A stretch of 7,669 nt of DNA from Nitrospinota bacterium (GTDB taxonomy: Bacteria > Nitrospirota > Thermodesulfovibrionia > Thermodesulfovibrionales > UBA1546), in contig JAHILQ010000117.1 of the NCBI GenBank assembly GCA_018896985.1, positions 1 through 7,669 on the forward strand. Reading direction: 5' to 3'. Both the position numbers and the translations under genes were made by a program. Shown here one piece after another: positions 1 to 5,343 of this stretch (position 1 is its first letter; each line of letters opens with the position of its first letter). The notes under the pieces were generated by a model, which did not search any database, was not told the origin of the DNA, and saw nothing but the letters and a program-made list of their open reading frames with translations.

Positions 1-191
1 GAAGCGCTGTCGCTTGCAAGCATGTATATCAGATTGCTCGGCTCTCCTATGGAGCCGACTATCAGCGCATCACCGTATGCAGGCTCGTCAGAATTGCCTT
101 TTACAACCGCCTGTTCTGTCTGAGCCTGCTTTCCCTTACAGCCGGTAATGATAACTAATGCCAGCAGCAGAAAAATAATTATTTTTTTCAT
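1..191 (-). CDS. Family 5 solute-binding lipoprotein (peptide/nickel ABC transporter type), N-terminal part
   Basis: The gene starts with ATG at 191 and runs off the left edge, so only about 63 residues are visible. Residues 1-17 form a lipoprotein signal peptide (charged MKK, then an isoleucine/leucine-rich core) ending in the lipobox ITGC, with Cys18 as the lipidation site. A short polar linker follows, then the segment GDALIVGSIGEPSNL. This matches the first strand of DppA/OppA-type substrate-binding proteins, where the G-x-x-x-EP-x-x-L pattern opens the mature domain. Such proteins sit on the cell surface or in the periplasm and hand peptides or similar ligands to an ABC permease. The start lies 43 bp after the uvrA stop on the same strand, so co-transcription is possible. 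No strong Shine-Dalgarno is visible. The ligand cannot be inferred from this piece. Confidence 0.78.
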   Translation of the reverse strand, partial: MKKIIIFLLLALVIITGCKGKQAQTEQAVVKGNSDEPAYGDALIVGSIGEPSNLIYMLASDSA

Positions 192-234
192 GTTTTGTTA
201 AGAATACTTTAATCGTTTCTTATTTTTCAATCAG

Positions 235-3021
235 TTATCGCACGTACTCCTTGAGATATTTTCCGGTATATGATTCCTTGCACTTGATTATCTCCTCAGG
301 TTTTCCTTCAAATATTATCCTGCCTCCTCTTTCTCCGCCCTCTGGACCCAAATCAATAATCCAGTCTGCTGCCCTGATGACATCAAGGTTATGCTCTATA
401 ACCAGCACGGTATTGCCTGCATCAACGAGCCTCTGAAGCACGCGAAGCAAAGCCTTTACGTCCGTGAAATGAAGCCCAACAGTAGGCTCGTCAAGAACAT
501 AAAGGGTTCCTTTCGGAACAGTTTGGAGTCTTGAGTCATGAGACTGGAGTTCAGAACAGATTTTTATTCTCTGTGACTCGCCTCCTGAAAATGTTGTTGC
601 AGGCTGGCCAAGCCTGAGATAACCGAGTCCGATGTCTTTCATTAATGACAGCCTGCCTGTTACCTGCGGAGTATCAGAAAAGAAATCCGAAGCCTCATCA
701 ACCGTCATATTCAGGATATCATTTACATTTTTGCCCTTGTAAGTAATCCTCAATGCCTCAGGCTTATATCTCTTACCTCCGCACGCTTCGCATGTTACAT
801 AAAGGTCTTCAAAGAAATACATCTCCATCTTCTGATACCCTTCGCCCCTGCATGTCTCACACCTGCCGCCAGTTACATTAAACGAAAAAAAGCCCGGGCC
901 GTATCCGTGTGCCTTTGCCTCATGCTGTTCTGAAAAAAGTCTGCGTATAGGGTCAAACATCTTAAGGTAGGTCAGCACATTTGAACGCGGGCTTTTGCCT
1001 ATCGGAGTCTGGTCTATAAGTTTTACGTTTCTGATATGTTCCATTCCCAAAATATCTTTATATGGCAATGGCGCATCAGGCTCAACCTTAAAATGCCTTG
1101 CCATCGCCCTGTAAAATGTTTCAACCACAAGGCTGCTTTTGCCTGAGCCTGAAACTCCGGTTACTGCTGTAAGAGTCCCTGCGGGGAGTCTAAAGTCAAC
1201 AGATTTCAGGTTATTGCCGGCAGCTCCGGTCAGCGCTAAATAATTTCTCGGTGAAATTCTTCTTTTGTCACCTAATTCCCGTATCTCTGCTTCTTCGCCT
1301 CTTAAATATTTTGCAGTTAATGTATCGGCATTTAAAAACTTCTCCATTGTCCCTGAAAATACAACCTCTCCCCCATTGCGCCCACCTCCGGGACCAAGCT
1401 CCACTACCCAGTCAGCGGTTTTGATAATATCTTTGTCATGTTCAACGACGATTATCGTATTTCCTATTCCTGAAAGTTCCGACATTATCTTTGCAATTCT
1501 CTCTGTGTCCCTTGGATGAAGTCCGACTGTCGGCTCGTCAAGCACATAAAGCGTTCCTGTCAGCAGCGAGCTAAGCTGGTTTGAAAGATTTACCCGCTGA
1601 TATTCTCCTCCTGAAAGCGTTTTGCCCTGCCTGCTGAGACTCAGATAATCAAGGCCGACTCTGCTGAGAAATTGAAGCTTAAGGCTTATCTGCCTAAGAA
1701 GTTCCTTTGCAAGGTTTCTCTTGAATAGTGATATGTCAGCATCTATGAAAAACTTTATAAGCCCTGATACAGGGAGTTCGCATACCTCGACAATATCAAG
1801 ACTGGAAATCTTATACGCAAGCGATTCCTTTTTTAGCCTTTTGCCCTTGCAGGCATGGCATACTGCAGCCCTCCTGTGCCTGCTCAGAAATACCCTCACA
1901 TGCAGTTTATACCTTTTTGCCTCAAGCTCCTCAAAAAAATTATCTATGCCGTAAAAATCTGATGAGCCTTTAAAGAGTCTGTCCTTTTCTTCCTTTGAAA
2001 GTTCATTAAAAGGTTTCTTTATATCAATGCCCGATTTCTTAGCTCCTGCAATCATCTGCTTTTTCCACCATTTATATCCTGACTTTTCCCATATGCTTAT
2101 CGCGCCTTCTGAGAGGGAAAGATACTTATCCGGGATTACAAGGTCTTCACCATAAACAAGGATATTTCCGAACCCCTTGCATTCAGGACATGCGCCAATA
2201 GGATGATTAAAGGAGAAAAGCAGAGGCGAAGGCTCAGGAAGAGAGATATTGCACTCATCGCATACATTCTCTCCTGAAAAACGCAGGGTGATTTTTTCAG
2301 CATCCTGCAGGATTACAACCGTCACCTTTCCATTTCCCTCTTTCCACGCCATCTCTACGGAATCCGAAAGCCTCGGCTCATCTTTTATCACAAGCCTGTC
2401 AAGGACGATATCATAACGTGAGGCGTGAGGCGTGAAGCGTGAAGCGTTTTTGCTTGGTAATGACTGACAGCTGACAGCTGACAACTCAACTACTTCTCCA
2501 TCAACCCATGCCCTGTGAAAGCCCCTTTGTTTGAGGGTTTCAAGTGATTCAGCGGAATTAAAGATGATTATTGCCTTGCTTCCTGTGTATCTTTCAGTTA
2601 ATTCTTTGACCACCTGAGAGGCATCCCATTTCCTTATCTCTTTTCCGCACTGCGGGCAAAATGGAGTTGATATTTTTGAATAAAGAAGCCTCAGGAGGTC
2701 ATAAATTTCCGTGAGCGTTCCTACTGTTGAGCGTGAGCCCTTTACAGGATTTTTTTGCTCAAGGGCTATGGCAGGCCGTATATTATGTATTGCATCAACA
2801 TCAGGCCTGTCGAGTTTTTCAAGGAAAAGCCTCGCATAAGTTGAAAGGGATTCAATAAACCTCCACTGTCCTTCTGCAAAGATTGTGTCAAATGCAAGAG
2901 ATGACTTGCCTGAACCTGAAACTCCGGTTACTGCGATGACCTTGTCGTGCGGAAGATGGAGCGTGATGTTTTTGAGGTTGTTCTGCCGCGCCCCCTCAAT
3001 TATAAGCTCTCTACTTGACAT
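235..3021 (-). CDS. uvrA: Excinuclease ABC subunit A (UvrA)
   Basis: The 928-residue product is the ATPase that finds bulky DNA lesions with UvrB in nucleotide excision repair in the cytoplasm. E. coli UvrA has 940 residues. Both ABC halves are complete. The first has Walker A GVSGSGKS (33-40), the UvrB-binding insertion (about 125-250), a zinc module with Cys254, 257, 278 and 281, signature LSGGEYQ (469-475) and Walker B LYVLDEP (491-497). The second has Walker A (622-629), the DNA-binding zinc finger Cys721, 724, 744 and 747, signature FSGGESQ (811-817) and Walker B (840-846). The start gives the usual N-terminus (MSSRELIIEGARQNNLKNI), although only a weak AGG precedes the ATG. Oddities are three heptamer arrays read in frame (residues about 180-202 and 824-833) and family positions that differ from the common UvrA sequence, such as GGEYQRVNLSNQL. 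It may therefore belong to a divergent UvrA subgroup. Confidence 0.96.
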   Translation of the reverse strand: MSSRELIIEGARQNNLKNITLHLPHDKVIAVTGVSGSGKSSLAFDTIFAEGQWRFIESLSTYARLFLEKLDRPDVDAIHNIRPAIALEQKNPVKGSRSTVGTLTEIYDLLRLLYSKISTPFCPQCGKEIRKWDASQVVKELTERYTGSKAIIIFNSAESLETLKQRGFHRAWVDGEVVELSAVSCQSLPSKNASRFTPHASRYDIVLDRLVIKDEPRLSDSVEMAWKEGNGKVTVVILQDAEKITLRFSGENVCDECNISLPEPSPLLFSFNHPIGACPECKGFGNILVYGEDLVIPDKYLSLSEGAISIWEKSGYKWWKKQMIAGAKKSGIDIKKPFNELSKEEKDRLFKGSSDFYGIDNFFEELEAKRYKLHVRVFLSRHRRAAVCHACKGKRLKKESLAYKISSLDIVEVCELPVSGLIKFFIDADISLFKRNLAKELLRQISLKLQFLSRVGLDYLSLSRQGKTLSGGEYQRVNLSNQLSSLLTGTLYVLDEPTVGLHPRDTERIAKIMSELSGIGNTIIVVEHDKDIIKTADWVVELGPGGGRNGGEVVFSGTMEKFLNADTLTAKYLRGEEAEIRELGDKRRISPRNYLALTGAAGNNLKSVDFRLPAGTLTAVTGVSGSGKSSLVVETFYRAMARHFKVEPDAPLPYKDILGMEHIRNVKLIDQTPIGKSPRSNVLTYLKMFDPIRRLFSEQHEAKAHGYGPGFFSFNVTGGRCETCRGEGYQKMEMYFFEDLYVTCEACGGKRYKPEALRITYKGKNVNDILNMTVDEASDFFSDTPQVTGRLSLMKDIGLGYLRLGQPATTFSGGESQRIKICSELQSHDSRLQTVPKGTLYVLDEPTVGLHFTDVKALLRVLQRLVDAGNTVLVIEHNLDVIRAADWIIDLGPEGGERGGRIIFEGKPEEIIKCKESYTGKYLKEYVR
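525..552. repeat. Degenerate heptamer array inside uvrA (second ATPase half)
   Basis: Four consecutive 7-bp units read GGAGTCT, TGAGTCA, TGAGACT and GGAGTTC on the plus strand. They encode UvrA residues about 824-833 (ELQSHDSRLQ). The array sits between the second ABC signature and its Walker B strand, where common UvrA proteins have a shorter linker of the type ELSKRSTG. The unit boundaries are seen directly. That it is an insertion is inferred from the family pattern. Confidence 0.6.
2417..2446. repeat. Heptamer tandem array (CGTGARG) inside uvrA
   Basis: Four units, CGTGAGG twice and CGTGAAG twice, are followed by CG. They are read in frame as part of UvrA residues about 193-202 (ASRFTPHASR) within the UvrB-binding domain. 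In the coding direction the unit holds no stop codon in any frame. In the opposite direction each unit carries TGA. Confidence 0.85.
2464..2484. repeat. Heptamer tandem array (CTGACAR) inside uvrA
   Basis: CTGACAG occurs twice, followed by CTGACAA, and this lies only 17 bp from the CGTGARG array. It encodes UvrA residues about 180-186. It is a different heptamer but has the same 7-bp period and the same stop-free orientation. Together the two arrays replace the short linker that usually precedes the DIVVDRL-like strand of UvrA. Confidence 0.8.
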
Positions 3022-3137
3022 CCTGATATTTTAACATACAGAATTTAAACCAGAAATTTGCACTTGATATGGGGCATGGGCGGATAAAAGGCATTACCAG
3101 CGCTACCTGTGCGAGACATTTATGATATTAAAAACAC

Positions 3138-3230
3138 TCAAAATATACTTCTCCTCAGTCCATATGTATCCGCATGTTTTGCATGACCGAGCCAGGCTTG
3201 AACAGAGGCGTTAGCTCTACAAATGTCATA
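3138..3230 (-). pseudogene. C-terminal remnant of a reverse transcriptase gene
   Basis: A 30-codon open frame on the minus strand ends in TGA (3140-3138) and is closed upstream by another TGA. Its product contains WLGHAKHADTYGLR followed by RSIF and the stop. This resembles the conserved tail of retron-like or diversity-generating-element reverse transcriptases (W-x-x-H-x-x-H-A-D/N-T-x-x-LR-x-x-x-F). There is no start codon, no ribosome site and no polymerase domain. The PIN toxin gene begins 11 bp upstream, so the rest of the gene was lost or replaced there. The family call rests on one short motif remembered from the family. A second open frame covers the same bases but shows no known motif. 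The rest of the 3022-3240 gap shows no gene. Confidence 0.5.
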
Positions 3231-3240
3231 TCAAGGTTGA

Positions 3241-3660
3241 TTATTCGGTTGACATTAATTGTTCGGTAGAAATGAATTGATTGAAATCCTTTGCCTTTAA
3301 TCCGTCTGTTAAACTTTTGTCATTAGTCCACACAAGCATTGAAAGCTCAAGACTTAAAGCTATGAACGGCGTATCCTTTTCATCAACATCCTTGCAAAGA
3401 TTATATGCCTTCTGCCAGTTCTCTTTTGATATAGCCATTTTGGGGATTACAACTATTTCCTCAAAAAGCATCTTAACAAATTTCCTGAAATCCTCTATGG
3501 GAAGCCGGCTCTTTTCAATAATGCGTGTCTCGTACTTCTCCAGTTCAATGAATACAATATCAGGGGTGTAAAACTCATTTGACTGTATGATGTCAATATA
3601 GAATTGCTTTCCGCTTATAATGGCTGAAAAGATAATATTAGAGTCAATAACTGCTTTCAC
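3241..3660 (-). CDS. PIN-domain toxin (PIN_2-like ribonuclease) of a toxin-antitoxin pair
   Basis: The 139-residue product spans one PIN domain. The metal-binding acidic residues are visible: Asp6 in VIDSNI, Glu39 in FIELEKY, Asp93 and Asp96 in DVDEKDTPFIALSL, and Asp114 in WTNDKSL. The DEKDTPF...W(T/S)ND pattern is typical of PF10130 (PIN_2) proteins, presumed metal-dependent RNases related to VapC. Translation starts at GTG (3660), which overlaps the stop of the upstream antitoxin gene by four bases (GTGA). The two are therefore probably coupled and the toxin needs its partner's translation. The C-terminus carries a small STE...STE duplication. The RNA target cannot be read from the sequence. 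No clear terminator follows. Confidence 0.82.
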   Translation of the reverse strand: MKAVIDSNIIFSAIISGKQFYIDIIQSNEFYTPDIVFIELEKYETRIIEKSRLPIEDFRKFVKMLFEEIVVIPKMAISKENWQKAYNLCKDVDEKDTPFIALSLELSMLVWTNDKSLTDGLKAKDFNQFISTEQLMSTE

Positions 3661-3878
3661 AAAGAGATGCCTTTTTTATACTCCTGCCAGCTTTCTTTTT
3701 TAATATCTTCCGTCTCTTTTTCATAGTCTATCTTCAAGCCTCTTATGGCAGAAGAGATGTCTTTCAACAGACCTTTTATTTTCAAAAACTTGAGGCTGCG
3801 TTCAATTTCTTCTTTTATTTTCTCTTCGCCGAGTTGCAATAATTCCTCATTGCTTACTTCCAAGACTATTCTGCCCAT
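3657..3878 (-). CDS. Antitoxin of the PIN_2-like toxin pair (family not named)
   Basis: This is a 73-residue acidic and lysine-rich protein, mostly predicted helix, starting MGRIVLEVSNEELLQLGEEK. The ATG at 3878 is chosen because AAAGGGGGTG lies 7-8 bases upstream. A longer frame back to 3944 has no such site and would begin upstream of the likely -10 box. The short N-terminal strand (RIVLEVS), the helical middle and the C-terminal segment WQEYKKGISL resemble small proteins that sit before PIN toxins. The C-terminus probably wraps into the toxin active site. The call as antitoxin rests mainly on size, the GTGA overlap and the PIN neighbour. I do not recognise a named DNA-binding fold, so autoregulation is uncertain. 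Confidence 0.7.
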   Translation of the reverse strand: MGRIVLEVSNEELLQLGEEKIKEEIERSLKFLKIKGLLKDISSAIRGLKIDYEKETEDIKKESWQEYKKGISL

Positions 3879-3899
3879 ATTTACACCCCCTTTATTGAA

Positions 3900-3905
3900 A
3901 GTATA
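3900..3905 (-). promoter_or_regulatory. Probable -10 box of the PIN_2 toxin-antitoxin operon
   Basis: TATACT on the minus strand matches the sigma-70 -10 consensus at five of six positions and lies 21 bp before the antitoxin ATG. The -35 side is weak (TCCACT with an 18-bp gap at best), so the promoter is either weak or helped by a factor. Confidence 0.45.
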
Positions 3906-3939
3906 ACAAAAAATCAAAGTAAAAGTGGATTTTTCAAAT

Positions 3940-3984
3940 GTCATTGCGAGGGCAAAGCCTGTGGCAATCCCGATGTATATCGGA
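3940..3984. repeat. Intergenic repeat of the TCATTGCGAG...GGCAATC type
   Basis: The stretch begins GTCATTGCGAG and continues to GTGGCAATCC, with ATTGC (3943-3947) and GCAAT (3964-3968) as inverted arms. It is followed by CCGAT-GTAT-ATCGG (3970-3983), a small perfect stem. It resembles a dispersed intergenic repeat family common in several bacterial phyla. Copy number in this genome cannot be seen from one window. Confidence 0.55.
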
Positions 3985-4017
3985 TTCCTCCCCCATGTAC
4001 ACTATATTTTCGTTTTT

Positions 4018-4044
4018 GTCATTCCCGTGTAAACGGGAATCCAG
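4018..4044. repeat. Intergenic palindromic repeat of the TCATTCCCG...CGGGAATCCAG type
   Basis: ATTCCCGT (4021-4028) and ACGGGAAT (4033-4040) form a perfect 8-bp stem around GTAA. The flanks GTC and CCAG are typical of a widespread dispersed palindromic repeat. It lies 34 bp from the TCATTGCGAG-type repeat, so two repeat families sit side by side between the first two toxin-antitoxin modules. Confidence 0.6.
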
Positions 4045-4249
4045 AGTGAGCTAGTACAACCGTCCTTTTCCTCTCTTTGATATTTTAACACGGAAGATGC
4101 GGTTGAATCATTTTTATGGCAGGCATGTGAGTTGAGAAAGCTTTACGGTCTACGACTCGTAGAGCAGCATCGTTGTAGGACAAATGGAATATCTGTCCTG
4201 CTAAACTTCACTTTTCTTATGTTATACTTAGTTAAATGCCAATGGCATG
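4045..4249. other. Non-coding spacer with three small palindromes
   Basis: No gene is convincing in this part of the gap between the two PIN modules. It holds a 15-bp palindrome TCTACGACTCGTAGA (4149-4163), inverted arms AGGACA (4177-4182) and TGTCCT (4194-4199), and ATGCC-AAT-GGCAT (4236-4248) just before the promoter repeat. The minus strand has a 41-codon open frame (4085-4207) containing YNDAALRVVDRKAF. It lacks a start and a recognised motif and may be a decayed gene or chance. Confidence 0.4.
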
Positions 4250-4281
4250 TGTGTGTTTTTAAAATTGTGTGTTTTTAAAAT
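4250..4281. repeat. Perfect 16-bp tandem duplication before the second TA operon
   Basis: TGTGTGTTTTTAAAAT occurs twice in direct succession (4250-4265 and 4266-4281). A related single copy with two changes precedes hicB. The duplicated block is AT-rich and ends next to the -35 box, so it could act as an extended UP element. Confidence 0.85.
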
Positions 4282-4310
4282 TTGACAGAAAGATGTTGAT
4301 TTGGTAAATT
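4282..4310 (+). promoter_or_regulatory. Promoter of the AF2212-like/PIN toxin-antitoxin operon
   Basis: TTGACA (4282-4287) is a perfect -35, followed by a 17-bp spacer and TAAATT (4305-4310) as -10. An A/T-rich stretch lies directly upstream. The start codon is 42 bp beyond the -10. The same elements with the same spacing, including the first part of the spacer, recur before hicB. Confidence 0.65.
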
Positions 4311-4351
4311 TTAAGTAGATTCGGTATCCTACAAGAGGAGGTGATAATCCG

Positions 4352-4591
4352 ATGTCTCAGATAATAACTGCTGTTTTTGAGAATGGAGTTTTTAAACCCC
4401 TTGAGGAAGTAAAAATAAAAGAACATGAGAAAGTGGAGATAAAGATACTCTCTCCTGATGAGTGGCAGAACAGGTTTAACCGCATTATAGAAAAAATCCA
4501 TAAAAAAGCCTCTCTGTATTCCGCTGAAGAGATAGAGACAGATATAGCTGAAACCATAAAAGAGGTCAGAGCAAAAAAGCGTGGTTGTTAA
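4352..4591 (+). CDS. AF2212/DUF104-like antitoxin
   Basis: The 79-residue protein opens with ITAVFENGVFKPLEEVKIKEHEKVEIKI. This is the short beta-rich module of the AF2212-like antitoxin family (PF01954, DUF104), where I-x-A-V-(Y/F)-ENGV-(L/F)-KPL is the hallmark. The C-terminal half is helical and charged, as expected for the part that binds the toxin. The ATG is fixed by the strong site AGAGGAGGTGAT six bases upstream. Its end overlaps the PIN toxin start by 11 bp, so translation is coupled. Members of this family neutralise PIN ribonucleases. Whether they bind their own promoter is less clear. Confidence 0.85.
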   Translation: MSQIITAVFENGVFKPLEEVKIKEHEKVEIKILSPDEWQNRFNRIIEKIHKKASLYSAEEIETDIAETIKEVRAKKRGC

Positions 4592-5018
4592 GGCAGTTAT
4601 TGACACTAATATCTGGATTTCTGCCTTAATCAATCCTTTTGGACATCCTGCGAGACTGAAAAAACACTTTGAAAACGGAGACCTCATAGCTGTTATTTCA
4701 GAACCTATACTAAATGAGATTGCTGATGTCCTTAGCCGACCGAGAATTAAAGATAAGTATGATATTACATTTGAAGATATACAGGAACTTCTGTCTCTCA
4801 TAGAAGAAAAAGCGGAGCATGTCCTTGTTTCTGGAAGCATTAATATTTGCCGTGATAAAGATGATGACCTTATTATTGAAACCGCAATAAAAGGCAATGC
4901 GAAGTATCTTATTACAAGAGATGACGATGTTAAATTTGATAAAAAAGTCTCTGTATTCTTATCACAACACGGCATATCTGTCCTTACAGTGGCAAAATTT
5001 CTAAAACTCATCGGATAA
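4581..5018 (+). CDS. PIN-family toxin (COG1569/TIGR00305 type)
   Basis: The 145-residue product is a full-length PIN domain of the group annotated as putative toxin-antitoxin system toxin component, PIN family. Acidic active-site residues are Asp8 in VIDTNIWISAL, Glu46 in ILNEIADVLSRP, Asp94-96 in CRDKDDDLIIETA, and Asp114-116 in ITRDDD. Family features such as NP-F/G-x-P near residue 18-23 and GNAKYLITRDDD are clear. It should act as a metal-dependent RNase held in check by the upstream AF2212-like protein. GTG at 4581 is the start because it gives the standard N-terminus, and AGAGG (4560-4564) lies upstream. Like the PIN_2 toxin it uses GTG, which may keep toxin output below that of the antitoxin. 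No strong terminator is visible. Confidence 0.9.
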   Translation: MVVKAVIDTNIWISALINPFGHPARLKKHFENGDLIAVISEPILNEIADVLSRPRIKDKYDITFEDIQELLSLIEEKAEHVLVSGSINICRDKDDDLIIETAIKGNAKYLITRDDDVKFDKKVSVFLSQHGISVLTVAKFLKLIG

Positions 5019-5043
5019 TCGCCATGTATCTTTATGCCGATAA

Positions 5044-5221
5044 TTATTTTTTTAGTTGCTCAACAATTGCTTTGGCTATCTTTATTTGAACATCGGTAAT
5101 TTCGTAATCATAAGCTTCTACAGAGAAGCTTAATAGAGCGTGAAATGTTTTCTACCCTTACAGTAGAGCAGCCAAGCAAAATCATCGCCATTGTTACAAC
5201 CATAAATTTTAATCTTTTCAT
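5044..5221 (-). pseudogene. Small lipoprotein gene broken by a frameshift
   Basis: ATG at 5221 follows AAGGGGAG, a good ribosome site. The frame encodes MKRLKFMVVTMAMILLGCST, a short lipoprotein signal peptide with lipobox LLGC and Cys18, then stops at TGA (5108) after 37 residues. A second frame, shifted by one base, opens at about 5150 and continues as SVEAYDYEITDVQIKIAKAI to a TAA at 5044-5046. The two parts together have 178 bases, one more than a multiple of three, which fits a single inserted base in a gene of about 58 codons. The family is unknown. It points away from hicB and shares its upstream region. A sequencing error is also possible. Confidence 0.5.
5111..5132. repeat. Perfect 9-bp inverted repeat at the lipoprotein break
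   Basis: TAAGCTTCT (5111-5119) and AGAAGCTTA (5124-5132) flank ACAG. The hairpin lies at the start of the region where the two frames of the broken lipoprotein gene must join and contains two HindIII-type AAGCTT sites. It is followed by no T-run on either strand, so it does not look like a terminator. Confidence 0.75.
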
Positions 5222-5266
5222 TTTCTTCTCCCCTTTGAAAATAAAGCTTTGAAGGCTGATAGCCTA

Positions 5267-5311
5267 TGTGTGTTTAAAAAATTTGACAGAAAGATGTTGT
5301 TATGATAAATT
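5267..5311 (+). promoter_or_regulatory. Promoter of hicBA, homologous to the repeat before the second TA operon
   Basis: TTGACA (5283-5288), a 17-bp spacer and TAAATT (5306-5311) match the promoter at 4282-4310. Positions 5267-5299 agree with 4266-4298 at 31 of 33 bases without a gap, and similarity fades downstream. An inverted repeat AGGCT-GAT-AGCCT (5253-5265) lies just upstream, at the same place as ATGCC-AAT-GGCAT in the other copy. Confidence 0.65.
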
Positions 5312-5343
5312 TCAATCAGCGATTTACTAAAAAGGGGGGCAAT

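Noticed and set aside
3022..3033. A leaderless uvrA promoter (TAAAAT directly before the ATG)
   Set aside because: The -10 match is good but no acceptable -35 lies 16-18 bp upstream, and such AT-rich hexamers are common by chance in this gap.
3205..3216. An integron attC-like core (GTTAGCT) near the reverse transcriptase remnant
   Set aside because: The heptamer does not fit the GTTRRRY core fully and no matching inverse core is found at attC distance.
3879..3944. Upstream extension of the PIN_2 antitoxin to an ATG at 3944
   Set aside because: The ATG at 3878 has AAAGGGGGTG at the right distance. The extension would start upstream of the likely -10 box and adds residues unlike an antitoxin N-terminus.
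3940..4044. A CRISPR array
   Set aside because: The two palindromic units belong to different repeat types, occur once each, and are not separated by regular spacers.
4259..5011. A 250-codon open frame on the minus strand across the second toxin-antitoxin pair
   Set aside because: It lies opposite two clear family members (AF2212-like antitoxin and PIN toxin), has no recognised motif and no ribosome site, and its composition is what the reverse of those genes would give.
5010..5053. A possible terminator after the COG1569-type PIN toxin (ATCGG...CCGAT then seven T)
   Set aside because: The stem is only 5 bp with a 22-base loop and the T-run starts five bases later, which is too weak to call.
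5302..5343. Upstream extension of HicB to an ATG at 5302
   Set aside because: That ATG lies before the predicted -10 box and has no ribosome site. The HicB fold begins at MKLHVIIE, which follows GGGGGG.
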